A stretch of 60,108 bases of DNA from an uncultured Clostridia bacterium (GCA_947625225.1 CANQNQ010000007.1:1-60108); one strand, 5' to 3'; shown: positions 15,934 to 24,102, counted from the first letter of the stretch. The notes: a model not told the origin generated them from the letters alone. Made by a program: numbers and translations.

Positions 15934-16688
15934 TGGCTTTTGTCCTTAAATACGGGCGCATTGCCGTCCACGCCGAATATCCTGTCGGCGGGGATATCGT
16001 GCTTTTTTATAAATTTTTTCAGGCCGTCGAAGTCGCCCAGCTTTTTTACGCGGTGGGCGTCCGTGCCTATGATGAAGTTGACTCCCTCGTCCAGCAGCGC
16101 GTCCATGCCGTCGTCTATGCCCGCGGTGTCGAAGATGTGCTTGGCGTTGAGCTCGATGTACACGCCTTGCGCTTTTGCCGCCCTGCCCACTTGCCTGAAA
16201 TCCAGCGGAGTGCGGTGCCCTATATGCGCAATGACGTCCACGGGATAGCGCTCTATGACCTTTACAAACGCCTCCGTGTTGACGTCAAACAGCTTGTTTT
16301 TCATGCTTCTGCTGCCAAAGCCGTTGACCATTATAAACTCGCGCGCGTCGTATATCTTTGACAGCGCGACAAACCTGTGGTATCCCGCAATAAGTATGTC
16401 GCAGCGACGGATTATGTCGTCGGGGACGTCCAGCGTGCCCTGCCCGTTGAGGATATTTCCCTCCACGCCGTGTAAAATTTTTACTCCGCAGCCCTCAAGC
16501 GCGGCGATCTGCCTCTCCTGCGCCGCAAACTTCTCCTCCGTCATATGGCGCGCGGCGCTGAAAAAACTGTGATCGGTGATGGCAAACGCGTCAAGCCCAA
16601 GCTCCTTGGCGCGGGGAACGTAATCGGAAATCTCGGCGTGACCGTCGCTGGCGCGCGTATGCGCGTGGTAGTTGCCCGTAAATTTCAT
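15915..16688 (-). CDS. PHP-domain phosphoesterase (YcdX-like)
   Basis: A 257-residue PHP protein. The four metal motifs are visible: NYHAHTRASDGH (residues 6-17), ITDHSFF (about 37), HGVEGNIL (about 75) and a late IIGTDAHR (about 210), with IAGYHRF and VIAHIGHR between them. This full set predicts an active trinuclear-metal phosphatase, in the YcdX/PolX-like subgroup rather than histidinol phosphatase. The substrate is not evident. GGAGG lies before the ATG; the 3' end overlaps whiA, so both are translated from one message with murB upstream. Confidence 0.88.
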   Translation of the reverse strand: MKFTGNYHAHTRASDGHAEISDYVPRAKELGLDAFAITDHSFFSAARHMTEEKFAAQERQIAALEGCGVKILHGVEGNILNGQGTLDVPDDIIRRCDILIAGYHRFVALSKIYDAREFIMVNGFGSRSMKNKLFDVNTEAFVKVIERYPVDVIAHIGHRTPLDFRQVGRAAKAQGVYIELNAKHIFDTAGIDDGMDALLDEGVNFIIGTDAHRVKKLGDFDGLKKFIKKHDIPADRIFGVDGNAPVFKDKSQWKPTV

Positions 16689-16714
16689 AGTTCCTCCTTT
16701 TCCGCAGAGCGGGA

Positions 16715-17599
16715 TCAGTGTATAAGCACAAATTCTCTTGCCAGAGTGACGCCGAAGCGATCGAGTACTTCTCTTTCACACAGCTCGACAAGCCCAAGAA
16801 AGTCCGCCGACGTCGCGCCGCCCGCGTTGACGATGAAGTTGGCGTGCACCTCGGATATCTGCGCGCCGCCCAGCCGCACGCCCTTCAGTCCGCACTGCTC
16901 TATCAGCTTGCCGGAGGGCGTTTTGCCGTTGACAAACACGCTTCCGCAGGAGGGCTGACGGGGCTGTCTTTCACGCCTGTACGCCATATATCGCCTTGCT
17001 TGCGCCTCACTTTCGACCATGCTCATCTCGCTCAGGCGGAATGTGGCGGAAAGTATGGGCTCAGATATGCCACGCCTGTATTCAAACGCGTTCCTTGCGC
17101 TCATCGCCGTCTTTTGAACGTGCGCTGCGCCGCAAAAATCGCACCTGTATTGCAAAATTTGCACCTGCTCGACGTATTTTGACATATCCTCGCCAAATGC
17201 GCCCGCATTGCTGTACAGCGCGCCGCCCACCGTGGCGGGTACGCCGCTCAAAAACTCGAACGCGCCCAGCCCGCGCATATGCGCCTCACGTCTTATGTCC
17301 GCAAGCCTTGCGCCCGCAAGCGCGCGTACGCTGTCGCCGTCAAACTCTATCTTGCTAAGCTCTCGCGTGGATATAAGCAGGGTGCGCGCCTCGCCGTCCG
17401 TAATTATGGTGTTGGAGCCTCCGCCCAGCAGTCTGTACTGCGCGCCGCTGCCCTCAAGCCGCTCCATAAGTTCAACAAATTCCGCCTCGTCCTTTGGCAA
17501 CGCGACGATCGCGTGCCCGCCGCCCTTGAATGTGGTTATGTCTGCGGCGCTTTGCCTTGAATACTTTATACCACAACTCTCAAGTATATCCCTGTACAT
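16715..17599 (-). CDS. murB: UDP-N-acetylenolpyruvoylglucosamine reductase
   Basis: A 294-residue MurB, the FAD enzyme that completes UDP-MurNAc for peptidoglycan. LLGGGSNTII binds FAD; FLSGVPATVGGALYSNAGAFG, the catalytic Tyr in FEYRRG, Ser in CGSVFVNG and Glu in SEVHANFI are present. The start at 17599 is chosen by family length; the frame stays open upstream for 59 codons. No good ribosome site is seen. An oddity: the loop after the VEQV strand (residues about 146-160) is encoded by an in-frame copy of the dispersed repeat (core 17143-17150) and is a few residues longer than usual. Confidence 0.93.
   Translation of the reverse strand: MYRDILESCGIKYSRQSAADITTFKGGGHAIVALPKDEAEFVELMERLEGSGAQYRLLGGGSNTIITDGEARTLLISTRELSKIEFDGDSVRALAGARLADIRREAHMRGLGAFEFLSGVPATVGGALYSNAGAFGEDMSKYVEQVQILQYRCDFCGAAHVQKTAMSARNAFEYRRGISEPILSATFRLSEMSMVESEAQARRYMAYRRERQPRQPSCGSVFVNGKTPSGKLIEQCGLKGVRLGGAQISEVHANFIVNAGGATSADFLGLVELCEREVLDRFGVTLAREFVLIH
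17133..17165 (-). repeat. Dispersed ACCTGTAT element inside murB
   Basis: GCACCTGTATTGCAAAATTT (17141-17160) is almost the same sequence as the arms of the palindromic copy at 21314-21353, but here it is read through in frame and supplies the residues ILQYRC of MurB. Confidence 0.7.
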
Positions 17600-17632
17600 A
17601 CCAAAGCATATGTCAAGGCGATGTAGTATATT

Positions 17633-17661
17633 ATTATACAATATATTTTTTCGTAATACAA
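17633..17661 (-). promoter_or_regulatory. murB: Promoter of the murB-PHP-whiA unit
   Basis: TTGTAT (17656-17661), 17 bases, TATAAT (17633-17638) on the minus strand, 33 bases upstream of the chosen MurB start. It supports the short start at 17599, because the longer frame would contain the promoter. Confidence 0.75.
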
Positions 17662-17775
17662 GAGAAAAACAAAAGACGGCAAATAATATCTTGCCGCCGC
17701 GCCTACTCTTCAATGTCATATGCGCCGCCGCGCACACGATCGCGCCTGTGCCGTTATCCCGCTTAAAATTGCGCA

Positions 17776-17817
17776 CATGTGTTGCAAATTATTGCAGATT
17801 TTGCAATACAGGTATCA
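17776..17817 (-). repeat. Dispersed ACCTGTAT element at the uvrC stop
   Basis: An imperfect inverted repeat (ACATGTGTTGCAAATT against TTTTGCAATACAGGTAT) with core 17806-17813. Its edge reads AATTGATACC on the minus strand, so the last sense codon and TGA stop of uvrC (17815-17817) lie inside the element. Confidence 0.7.
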
Positions 17818-19692
17818 ATTTTCGTCATTTCCGTCCTCGGCTTCAGCTGTTTGTTCGAAGGTGTCTGACTCGTCGGATCTCCCTTCGTTTTCCGCAGCGA
17901 GAAGCGATTTGAGGATATATTCCGCCTTTTTAAGCGACACGCCCTCCACCTCGCTTATCTCCTCGGCGGTCCTGTGCTTTATCTCCTCCGCGGAGCCGAA
18001 GCGCTTCAGCAGCTTCGCCGCGGTCTTTTCGCCCACGCCGTCAATGTTCCTCAGCACGCTTTCGCTAAGATGCTTGCTGCGCAAATTGCGGTGGAACGTG
18101 ATGGCAAAGCGGTGCGCCTCGTCCCTGACGCGCTGTAACAGCTGAAGCGCGACGCTGTCCTTTGGCAGAATTACCGCATTGGTGGGGTCGCTGCCCAAAA
18201 ACACTTCCTCCTCTCGCTTGGCAAGGGACAATATCTCTATGTCCTCCCTGCCCGTTTCCGCCTGCGCCTCCTTGGCGTACGCAAGCTGCCCCTTGCCGCC
18301 GTCTATCAACAACAAGTCGGGGATGGTGGAGAAGCTCTCGTCCTCATCGTCAAGCTTAAGCAGTCTGCGGGTGAGCACTTCCTTCATGCTGGCGAAGTCG
18401 TTGTTGCCCTCCACGGTCTTTATCTTGAATTTGCGGTAGTGCGCCTTTTTGGGCATGCCGCCCTCAAACACCACCATGCTTGCCACCTTGTCCGTGCCGG
18501 AGATGTGCGAAATGTCGTACGCCTCTATGCGGTTTGGCAGCGTGCGCAAATTGAGCAGTTGTGCCAATTGCCGCACCGCTCCCTCCGTGCGAAGGGTGCG
18601 CCGCTCGTCCTGCGTACCGTGCTTGGTCATGGCGTCGTAGGCGTTTGAGTGGGCAAGCTCCAGCAGTTGCTTGCGCACGCCCTGTTTTGGCTCCACCACT
18701 CTGACGGTATGCTCGCACAGCCTGCCTATCGCCTGCTCGAGACTGCGCGCGGCCTCCACGCCGTCCGTCACTATCTCGTCGCAGAGGGGAGGATTGTTGT
18801 GGTAATATTGATATATGTACGCCGCAAGGTCGTCCTCGGCGGTGGTTGAGGTGAAGTTTTCGCCGCCCACCAGCTTGCCCGCGCGCACCACCAGCATATT
18901 GACCGCAGAGATTATTCCGTTTGTCTCAAACGCGAATATGTCCAGATTGAAGTCCTTGGGCAGCGCGCTGACCTGCTTGCGCACAATCTTGTCGAGCACC
19001 TTGAGCTTGTCGCGGTAGCTCATCGCCACCTCGTAGTTTTCCTCCTCCGAAAACTTCTGCATTTTGGCGGTGAGGACGCGCTCCACTTCCCTGTCGTTGC
19101 CGCGCAAAAAGTCTATGACCTTTTGCATCTCCGCCTTGTACTGCTCGCTTGTGACTTTGCCGGAGCAGGGCGCCATGCACCGCCCCAAATGACTGCTGAG
19201 GCAGGGGCGGGAGGGCTTTGAGAGGTCGCGCTTGCAATCGCGCACGCAAAACGCGGTGTGTATAAGCTCAAATATATCCTTGATGTTGACGGACTGCATG
19301 TACGGCCCGAAATATTTTGCGCCGTCGTTTTTAAGTCTGCGCACCAGCTCTATGCGCGGGAAAGGCTCACGCATATCTATGCGCAGAAATGGGTACGCTT
19401 TGTCGTCCTTAAGCAGGATGTTGTACCTTGGAGCGTACTTCTTGATGAGGTTGTTTTCGGTAAGCAGCGCGTCGACTTCGCTTGCGCAGATAATATAACG
19501 AAAATCCGCCACGTGCTCAAGCATGGCGGCGACTTTCGCGGCGCGCGTAGCCATATTGACAAAGTACGAGCGCAGCCTGTTTTTAAGATTTTTTGCCTTG
19601 CCGACGTAGATTATCTCCCCCGCCTCGTCCGACATGAGATACACGCCGGGATCGTTTGGGACATCCTTCAGCTTGGCCTTGAAGTCGACCAT
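17815..19692 (-). CDS. uvrC: Excinuclease ABC subunit C
   Basis: A 625-residue UvrC, the dual-incision nuclease of nucleotide excision repair. Order: GIY-YIG domain (PGVYLMSDEAGEIIYVGKAK, about residues 14-33), Cys cluster CKRDLSKPSRPCLSSHLGRC, UVR helix (about 200-235), RNase-H-like domain with LLLIDGGKGQL (about 462), and tandem helix-hairpin-helix motifs at the end. The start MVDFKAK at 19692 is supported by a promoter whose -10 box ends only six bases upstream; no ribosome site exists, so a leaderless mRNA is predicted. The stop codon lies inside a dispersed repeat. Confidence 0.95.
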   Translation of the reverse strand: MVDFKAKLKDVPNDPGVYLMSDEAGEIIYVGKAKNLKNRLRSYFVNMATRAAKVAAMLEHVADFRYIICASEVDALLTENNLIKKYAPRYNILLKDDKAYPFLRIDMREPFPRIELVRRLKNDGAKYFGPYMQSVNIKDIFELIHTAFCVRDCKRDLSKPSRPCLSSHLGRCMAPCSGKVTSEQYKAEMQKVIDFLRGNDREVERVLTAKMQKFSEEENYEVAMSYRDKLKVLDKIVRKQVSALPKDFNLDIFAFETNGIISAVNMLVVRAGKLVGGENFTSTTAEDDLAAYIYQYYHNNPPLCDEIVTDGVEAARSLEQAIGRLCEHTVRVVEPKQGVRKQLLELAHSNAYDAMTKHGTQDERRTLRTEGAVRQLAQLLNLRTLPNRIEAYDISHISGTDKVASMVVFEGGMPKKAHYRKFKIKTVEGNNDFASMKEVLTRRLLKLDDEDESFSTIPDLLLIDGGKGQLAYAKEAQAETGREDIEILSLAKREEEVFLGSDPTNAVILPKDSVALQLLQRVRDEAHRFAITFHRNLRSKHLSESVLRNIDGVGEKTAAKLLKRFGSAEEIKHRTAEEISEVEGVSLKKAEYILKSLLAAENEGRSDESDTFEQTAEAEDGNDEN

Positions 19693-19698
19693 GGCTAC

Positions 19699-19727
19699 AT
19701 TATACCCCATGCAAAGGCGAATGTAAA
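19699..19727 (-). promoter_or_regulatory. uvrC: uvrC promoter, leaderless configuration
   Basis: TTTACA (19722-19727), 17 bases, perfect TATAAT (19699-19704), then GTAGCC and the ATG. Transcription would start at or next to the A of the start codon. Confidence 0.82.
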
Positions 19728-19829
19728 GTTTTATCCCTCAAAATCACACGCTCAAAATATCACGCGCATATGGGCGGTTTTGCGACAAAAACACGCAAAT
19801 TCCGCACTCAGGTGCCAATTTTATAAAAT

Positions 19830-20009
19830 TTACGCCGTCTTGTTGCAAAAGCAATTTGTGGTGGCGGTCGCCTCGTTTTCACCGTTGGTGACGGTAAGCG
19901 CAAACAATATGCCCAACATCACCGCGGCTTCGCGCCCGCTTATTTCTCCGTCCGCAAAAAACGCCAACATCACTATCAACAAAAACAAATACCAATTGTC
20001 GTTGAACAT
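19830..20009 (-). CDS. 59-residue single-helix membrane protein
   Basis: A short gene with an excellent GGAGGAG ribosome site five bases before ATG 20009 and a plausible promoter further up. The product starts MFNDNWYLFLLIVMLAFFAD, a short polar head with one membrane helix, then GEISGREAAVMLGILFALTV, a second hydrophobic stretch, and an NCFCNKTA tail with a C-x-C pair. Small MFNDNW-type membrane proteins are frequent in Clostridia genomes and have no assigned function that I know. It lies between uvrC and arsR, divergent from arsR. Confidence 0.75.
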   Translation of the reverse strand: MFNDNWYLFLLIVMLAFFADGEISGREAAVMLGILFALTVTNGENEATATTNCFCNKTA

Positions 20010-20083
20010 AGTCTCCTCCAGCGCTTCAACATATGCCGCGGCGTCAACGAATGTTCATCTTTACAGCTTTGAATATAAACATA

Positions 20084-20112
20084 ATTATGCAAAAATACGC
20101 CATATTCGGCAA
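20084..20112 (-). promoter_or_regulatory. Probable promoter for the 59-residue protein
   Basis: TTGCCG (20107-20112), 17 bases, CATAAT (20084-20089) on the minus strand. It faces away from arsR; the palindromic CATAATTATG (about 20080-20089) in the -10 region could be a regulator site. Confidence 0.5.
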
Positions 20113-20143
20113 AAAAGCGCCGCGCGCGGAAGTCTTAAGCGTG

Positions 20144-20149
20144 TAAAAT
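20144..20149 (+). promoter_or_regulatory. -10 box of arsR, leaderless configuration
   Basis: TAAAAT at 20144-20149 is followed by exactly six bases and then the ATG of the ArsR gene; no ribosome site is present. No convincing -35 hexamer is visible upstream, where the DNA is GC-rich. Confidence 0.5.
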
Positions 20150-20155
20150 GCAGTT

Positions 20156-20488
20156 ATGGAAAAGTTGATAGATATCGAAACGGAAAACACAGTGCTGCGC
20201 TACCTGCCCCGCAACGCGCTGCTCAGCAAACTTGCGGACTTCTTTTCGGCATGCAGCGACGCCACACGCGCAAAGATAATCTGCGCGCTCAGCCTGTCCG
20301 AGATGTGCGTAAGCGACCTAAGCCGCATCCTCAACATAAATCAAACCACCTGCTCACATCAACTGCGCCTGCTGCGCGCCGCGGACATAGTGCAACAGCG
20401 CCGCGAGGGCAAAGTAATATTCTACTCCCTCAAAAACAGAAAGATAGAGGAAGTGTTGATGGCGGGCGTGGATTTTTTGGATCTGTAA
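20156..20488 (+). CDS. ArsR-family transcriptional regulator
   Basis: A 110-residue ArsR/SmtB winged-helix protein: FFSACSDATRAKIICALSLSEMCVSDLSRIL, then the recognition helix NQTTCSHQLRLLR and the wing REGKVIFYSL. Only one Cys is present in the alpha-3 metal region (EMCVSDL, versus ELCVCDL in arsenic/cadmium sensors), and one in the recognition helix (TTCSHQ), so metal sensing of the classic type is uncertain. No efflux pump or reductase is adjacent; it is one of only two plus-strand genes. It seems to be transcribed without a leader. It converges on the membrane protein gene with 24 AT-rich bases between. Confidence 0.88.
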   Translation: MEKLIDIETENTVLRYLPRNALLSKLADFFSACSDATRAKIICALSLSEMCVSDLSRILNINQTTCSHQLRLLRAADIVQQRREGKVIFYSLKNRKIEEVLMAGVDFLDL

Positions 20489-20512
20489 AAAATTTATAGA
20501 ATAAAAATATTT

Positions 20513-21289
20513 TTATTTGCTCTCGTCTTTGTAATTATCGACGTCATTTTGAGGCTTTTCATCGCAATTTTCGACCCCATTCTGCATTTCGACCGCCTCT
20601 GACCGCCCTTCTTCGTCCTCTGACGGGACGTCGCTATTTTGGGGATCTTCACGTTTTTTGAAGATAACGGGCTTGTACAGCTCCTCCTCAAAGGGATCAT
20701 CGTCGTCCATATCGACTTCGGCAGTTTGATCGCGTTTTGCGCCCTTATCCCCCACCTTGCGCAGCGCCTTGTCCACCAGCGGAATGAGTTTTCTGTACGC
20801 AAGCACCTGCACCGCGTCGATGGCAAGCAGTATCACCGTGCCCACAAGCGCAAGCGCCCAGTACGGCACGCTTTCGATAAGCGAGATGTCCAACACAAAT
20901 GTGCCGCCCACAAAGTACAACAGAGCCAGCACTCCGTTGATGAACACCGCCTTGATTGGCAGTGCAAAATACCACTTGAGACGGACGTTGTAAAGTATGC
21001 CGGACAACAGCGCGATGGGTCCGAAGTACGCCACATAGCCCAGCACGGTGAATATGTCGCCCGCAATCACAAAGCCCAGCGCCGCCGACGCACCGTACGC
21101 GAAAAACGCGGAAACGTAGTAACGCTTTGACAGCGGGATCATCAGCGCCAGCCCCGCCGCAACGTAAAAGGCGATCGTGCTGTAGCGCACAAGCACGCTA
21201 AGCCCCACCGCCAACAGCGCGATAGCGGCGGATATGCCCGCCAACGCCAGTCTGTATATGGCCTCCTGCCTTGTCAACTTTGCTTTCAT
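20513..21289 (-). CDS. Polytopic membrane protein with acidic cytoplasmic tail
   Basis: A 258-residue protein of unknown function. Residues about 10-170 form five or six membrane helices (IYRLALAGISAAIALLAVGL, YSTIAFYVAAGLALMIPL, AYGASAALGFVIAG and so on). The C-terminal 85 residues are hydrophilic and very acidic (AEVDMDDDDPFEEELY). The helices recall ECF-type substrate-binding subunits or similar small permeases, but no diagnostic motif is visible. AAGG lies five bases before the ATG. It follows the J-domain gene, separated by a palindromic dispersed repeat. Confidence 0.7.
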   Translation of the reverse strand: MKAKLTRQEAIYRLALAGISAAIALLAVGLSVLVRYSTIAFYVAAGLALMIPLSKRYYVSAFFAYGASAALGFVIAGDIFTVLGYVAYFGPIALLSGILYNVRLKWYFALPIKAVFINGVLALLYFVGGTFVLDISLIESVPYWALALVGTVILLAIDAVQVLAYRKLIPLVDKALRKVGDKGAKRDQTAEVDMDDDDPFEEELYKPVIFKKREDPQNSDVPSEDEEGRSEAVEMQNGVENCDEKPQNDVDNYKDESK

Positions 21290-21311
21290 ATGGCCTTCAA
21301 GATAAAAAATA

Positions 21312-21363
21312 ACACCTGTATGCCAAAATTATGCCAAATTTTGCAATACAGGTGCGCATTTCA
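21312..21363 (-). repeat. Palindromic copy of the ACCTGTAT element
   Basis: Cores ACCTGTAT (21314-21321) and ATACAGGT (21346-21353) are the outer ends of an 18-base inverted repeat that matches at 16 positions; the arms continue into AAAATT/AATTTT. This is the most complete copy and suggests that other copies are half-elements. The stop codon of the J-domain gene (21361-21363) lies at its edge within CTGAAATGC. Confidence 0.8.
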
Positions 21364-21999
21364 GCAGCAACGGATGAGGTCGCCGCCCATGCATTCGCAG
21401 CAGCAATCCATGCACCACAACGTCTGGCATGCGGCACAGCAGCCGTCCGTGGCATCCGCCGTCTGGGTGTACGTCCTCTGCGTGGCGGGATTGGCGTTTG
21501 CGCCGTACACGCCGTTTGAACCTTCCTTATCGTAGGGGCGGGAGCCGTCTATCTTCTTTTTGAGGTTGTTGAGCGCGCGAGTGTACTTGTCGTTTTGCGG
21601 GTCCATCTGCAGCGCTATCTCCAACTGTTTTTTGCTGTCGTTCAGCCAATTTTTTTCATAAAAGACAATGGATTGATAGTAGTGCCACTCCGCGTCCCTG
21701 TACGATATGCCATCCAGCGCCTGCTGAGCGCGCGCGGTATCCTTGTCCCTTATCGCCTGACGCACAGGCTCAAATCCGTCGCCCTCGCCGGACACGGTCG
21801 CCTTTTCGTGCGAAAGCTCCATCGCCTGTTGGTACGCGTTTTCAAGCAGTTCGAGATTGCGCGCCGCCTCTGCGCCCGCCTCGCCCTCGTCAAAGACGTG
21901 CTGTTTGAGATAGTCGCGCTTTTTTTCGTATGCCTCCTGGATCTCGCTTTGGGTGGCGTCCTTGTCCACTTCCAAAATCACATACGGGTTATTTGGCAT
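21361..21999 (-). CDS. J-domain-like protein with Cys-rich tail
   Basis: A 212-residue protein. The first 65 residues resemble a DnaJ domain (NPYVILEVDKDATQSEIQEAYEKKRDYLKQ) but the HPD tripeptide that stimulates DnaK is absent. The middle (about 95-150) looks like TPR-type helices (AEWHYYQSIVFYEKNWLNDSKK). The last 26 residues contain nine Cys (CCAACQTLWCMDCCCECM...CC), a probable metal-binding or disulfide knot. Its start overlaps the end of the DUF5685 gene by 22 bases; the two families are often neighbours in Clostridia. Function unknown. Confidence 0.78.
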   Translation of the reverse strand: MPNNPYVILEVDKDATQSEIQEAYEKKRDYLKQHVFDEGEAGAEAARNLELLENAYQQAMELSHEKATVSGEGDGFEPVRQAIRDKDTARAQQALDGISYRDAEWHYYQSIVFYEKNWLNDSKKQLEIALQMDPQNDKYTRALNNLKKKIDGSRPYDKEGSNGVYGANANPATQRTYTQTADATDGCCAACQTLWCMDCCCECMGGDLIRCC

Positions 22000-22838
22000 T
22001 TTTCCTCTCCTTTGAGCAATTTGTCCATTTGCATCTTCAGTCCGAGGTAGACGGTGTTGCTCAGCACCCCCTCGTACAGCACAATATTCATTTGGTTGTA
22101 GCTGCCCACCAGTTTGTTGTAGGTGGAGCCCAGCACAAAATTAAGCTCCTCCGCGTTGTCGGCAAGATATTTCGCCTTGTCCTCGCACTTGCCGTAGTTT
22201 AACAACAGCGGATTATATCTGCCCTTGTCGCTGTCCTTTTGAAGGTCGTCGACGGCGTCCATGAGATAGACGAGACGGCCGAGGTTGTACGTGAAGTCGT
22301 CGATCACGCCGTCGGTGGGGATAAGCTCCCGCGTGACGTCCCGCATAAGCGAGGCGAAAGTGTCCGCCACCCTGTCTATGCTGTCGCACTTCTCCTTTTC
22401 AAGCGTGGCAAGGGCGGCAAAGTTGTCCTTCATCAGCGCGTCCACTTTGGGCATACGTTTTGCGGCGGCGCGCTTGCGCAGAGCAAGCCTCCACGCAATG
22501 ACCGCGCGCATAGGTTTGCCGTCGTGCACGTCGTCAAGCACGTTGTAGTACATCAACAGCACTGCAAGATCCGCCATTTTGCGGGACAGATCGTCCACGC
22601 ACACGGACACTTTGCGACGCATGTTGTATGCGCACACCTTCCTTTCAAACTGCACTTCAACGCCCATAAGGCTGTGAAGCAGGATGTTGTAAAAGGTCAG
22701 ATCGTAGTTGGTGCAAAGCCGCGTTGCCTGCGAACCCGTCTTGGACAGCGCCCTGCACAACCCGCAATAAAAGGACCGGAACACGTTGAAGTCCCTTATA
22801 TACATATTATTTTTGTCAGGTATCACATATCCAAACAT
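21978..22838 (-). CDS. DUF5685 family protein
   Basis: A 286-residue protein of the DUF5685 family: MFGYVIPDKNNMYIRDF at the N-terminus, FYCGLCRAL and RLCTNYDLTFYNILL near residues 25-50, and DDVHDGKPMRAV and LGRLVYLMDAVDDLQKD further on. The conserved Cys and the repeated Asp pairs in helices suggest a helical metal-binding protein reminiscent of isoprenoid-synthase-like all-alpha folds, but this is speculation. It is first of a two-gene unit with the J-domain protein. The ribosome site is weak. Confidence 0.8.
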   Translation of the reverse strand: MFGYVIPDKNNMYIRDFNVFRSFYCGLCRALSKTGSQATRLCTNYDLTFYNILLHSLMGVEVQFERKVCAYNMRRKVSVCVDDLSRKMADLAVLLMYYNVLDDVHDGKPMRAVIAWRLALRKRAAAKRMPKVDALMKDNFAALATLEKEKCDSIDRVADTFASLMRDVTRELIPTDGVIDDFTYNLGRLVYLMDAVDDLQKDSDKGRYNPLLLNYGKCEDKAKYLADNAEELNFVLGSTYNKLVGSYNQMNIVLYEGVLSNTVYLGLKMQMDKLLKGEEKCQITRM

Positions 22839-22939
22839 ATCCGCTCACTTTGACGCGCAAAGACATATTATTGCAACTTTAGCACACTTTTATTAAACCG
22901 ATATTAAACGCTTGCAATGCGCGCGCATACCGCCTTTTG

Positions 22940-22976
22940 CTCAAAATTATGCCAAAATGCGCACCTGTATGTCAAA
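22940..22976 (+). repeat. Dispersed ACCTGTAT element at the trpS stop
   Basis: AAAATTATGCC then AAAATGCGCACCTGTAT (core 22963-22970) followed by GTCAAAATTGC. It abuts and overlaps the trpS stop codon at 22972-22974, in the orientation opposite to the copy at the J-domain stop. Confidence 0.65.
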
Positions 22977-23979
22977 ATTGCACAAATCCCACCTTCTTTT
23001 TGACCTTGCGCAAAGTCTTTTCGGCAATATAGGCGGCGTGCTGCGCGCCCTCGGCGGCAGTCTGCTGCAAATACGCTTTGTCCGCCATAAAGCGCGCGTA
23101 CTCCTCGCGTATGGGCTTGAACTTTGCCGCTACCGCCTCGCCCACTTTAAGCTTGAAATCGCCGTAGCCGCTGCCCTCAAACTCGCGCTCGACGGCGTCC
23201 GTGGTCTTGCCTTCGATGGCGGCATAGATGGTGATGAGGTTGCTTATGCCGGGTTTGTCCTCGCGCATAATTATTTCGCTGCCGCTGTCGGTGACGGCGC
23301 GCTTGAAACGCCTGACTATCGTCGCCTCATCGTCGATGACGGATACGCCCGCGTTGGGATCGGGGTCGGATTTGGACATCTTGACAGTGGGATCCTGCAA
23401 GGAGCATATCTTTGCACCCAGCGTGGGGATGTACGGCTCCGGCACGGTGAAAGTTTGCCCATATCTGTTGTTGAAACGTATGGCAATGTCGCGGGTAAGC
23501 TCAAGATGCTGCTTCTGGTCTATGCCCACCGGCACAAGGTCGGTCTGAAACAACAAAATATCCGCCGCCATCAGCACGGGATAGTCCATCAGCCCCATGT
23601 TGATGTTGTCGGCGTGTTTGGCGCTCTTATCCTTGAATTGGGTCATGCGCGACGCCTCGCCGACGTAGGTGTTGCAGTTGAGTATCCACTGAAGCTCCGC
23701 ATGCTGGTGCACGTGGGATTGGAAGTAGATTATGCTGCGCTTTGGGTCAAGTCCGCAGGCGAGGTACTGCGCAAAAAAGCTGAGGCTGGTCTGCCTGAAC
23801 TCCTGCGGCTCCCGCCTGACCGTGAGGGCGTGCATGTCCGCAATGAAATATATGCAGTCAAACTCCTCCTGCATTTTGCGCCAATTCTGCACTGCGCCAA
23901 GGTAGTTTCCAAGCGTGACGGTGCCTGTGGGCTGAATGCCGCTGAGTATGACTTTTCTTTTTTCGCTAGCGTTGTCCAT
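22972..23979 (-). CDS. trpS: Tryptophanyl-tRNA synthetase
   Basis: A 335-residue class I TrpRS. The HIGH-type signature is GTVTLGNYLGA (about residues 16-26), the KMSKS loop is VKMSKSDPDPNAG (about 198), and HVHQHAELQWILNCNT and MADILLFQTDLVPVG lie between. It charges tRNA-Trp. The start MDNASEKRK at 23979 has AGAGGA upstream; a 21-residue longer frame lacks one. It stands alone between the threonine-synthase-like gene and the DUF5685 unit. Confidence 0.95.
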   Translation of the reverse strand: MDNASEKRKVILSGIQPTGTVTLGNYLGAVQNWRKMQEEFDCIYFIADMHALTVRREPQEFRQTSLSFFAQYLACGLDPKRSIIYFQSHVHQHAELQWILNCNTYVGEASRMTQFKDKSAKHADNINMGLMDYPVLMAADILLFQTDLVPVGIDQKQHLELTRDIAIRFNNRYGQTFTVPEPYIPTLGAKICSLQDPTVKMSKSDPDPNAGVSVIDDEATIVRRFKRAVTDSGSEIIMREDKPGISNLITIYAAIEGKTTDAVEREFEGSGYGDFKLKVGEAVAAKFKPIREEYARFMADKAYLQQTAAEGAQHAAYIAEKTLRKVKKKVGFVQF

Positions 23980-24102
23980 ATATCCTCTTAAAATCGCACC
24001 CATCAGCGTATTTTGAAGTGTTTTACGGTCAAAATGTGCCAATGGGGTACGGATGGTTATCTACATTCAAACCGCTCCCCATTACCCCAAAAGCGGCTGA
24101 GT

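Noticed and set aside
17599..17776. 59-codon N-terminal extension of MurB
   Set aside because: It contains the promoter at 17633-17661 and does not match MurB; treated as non-coding.
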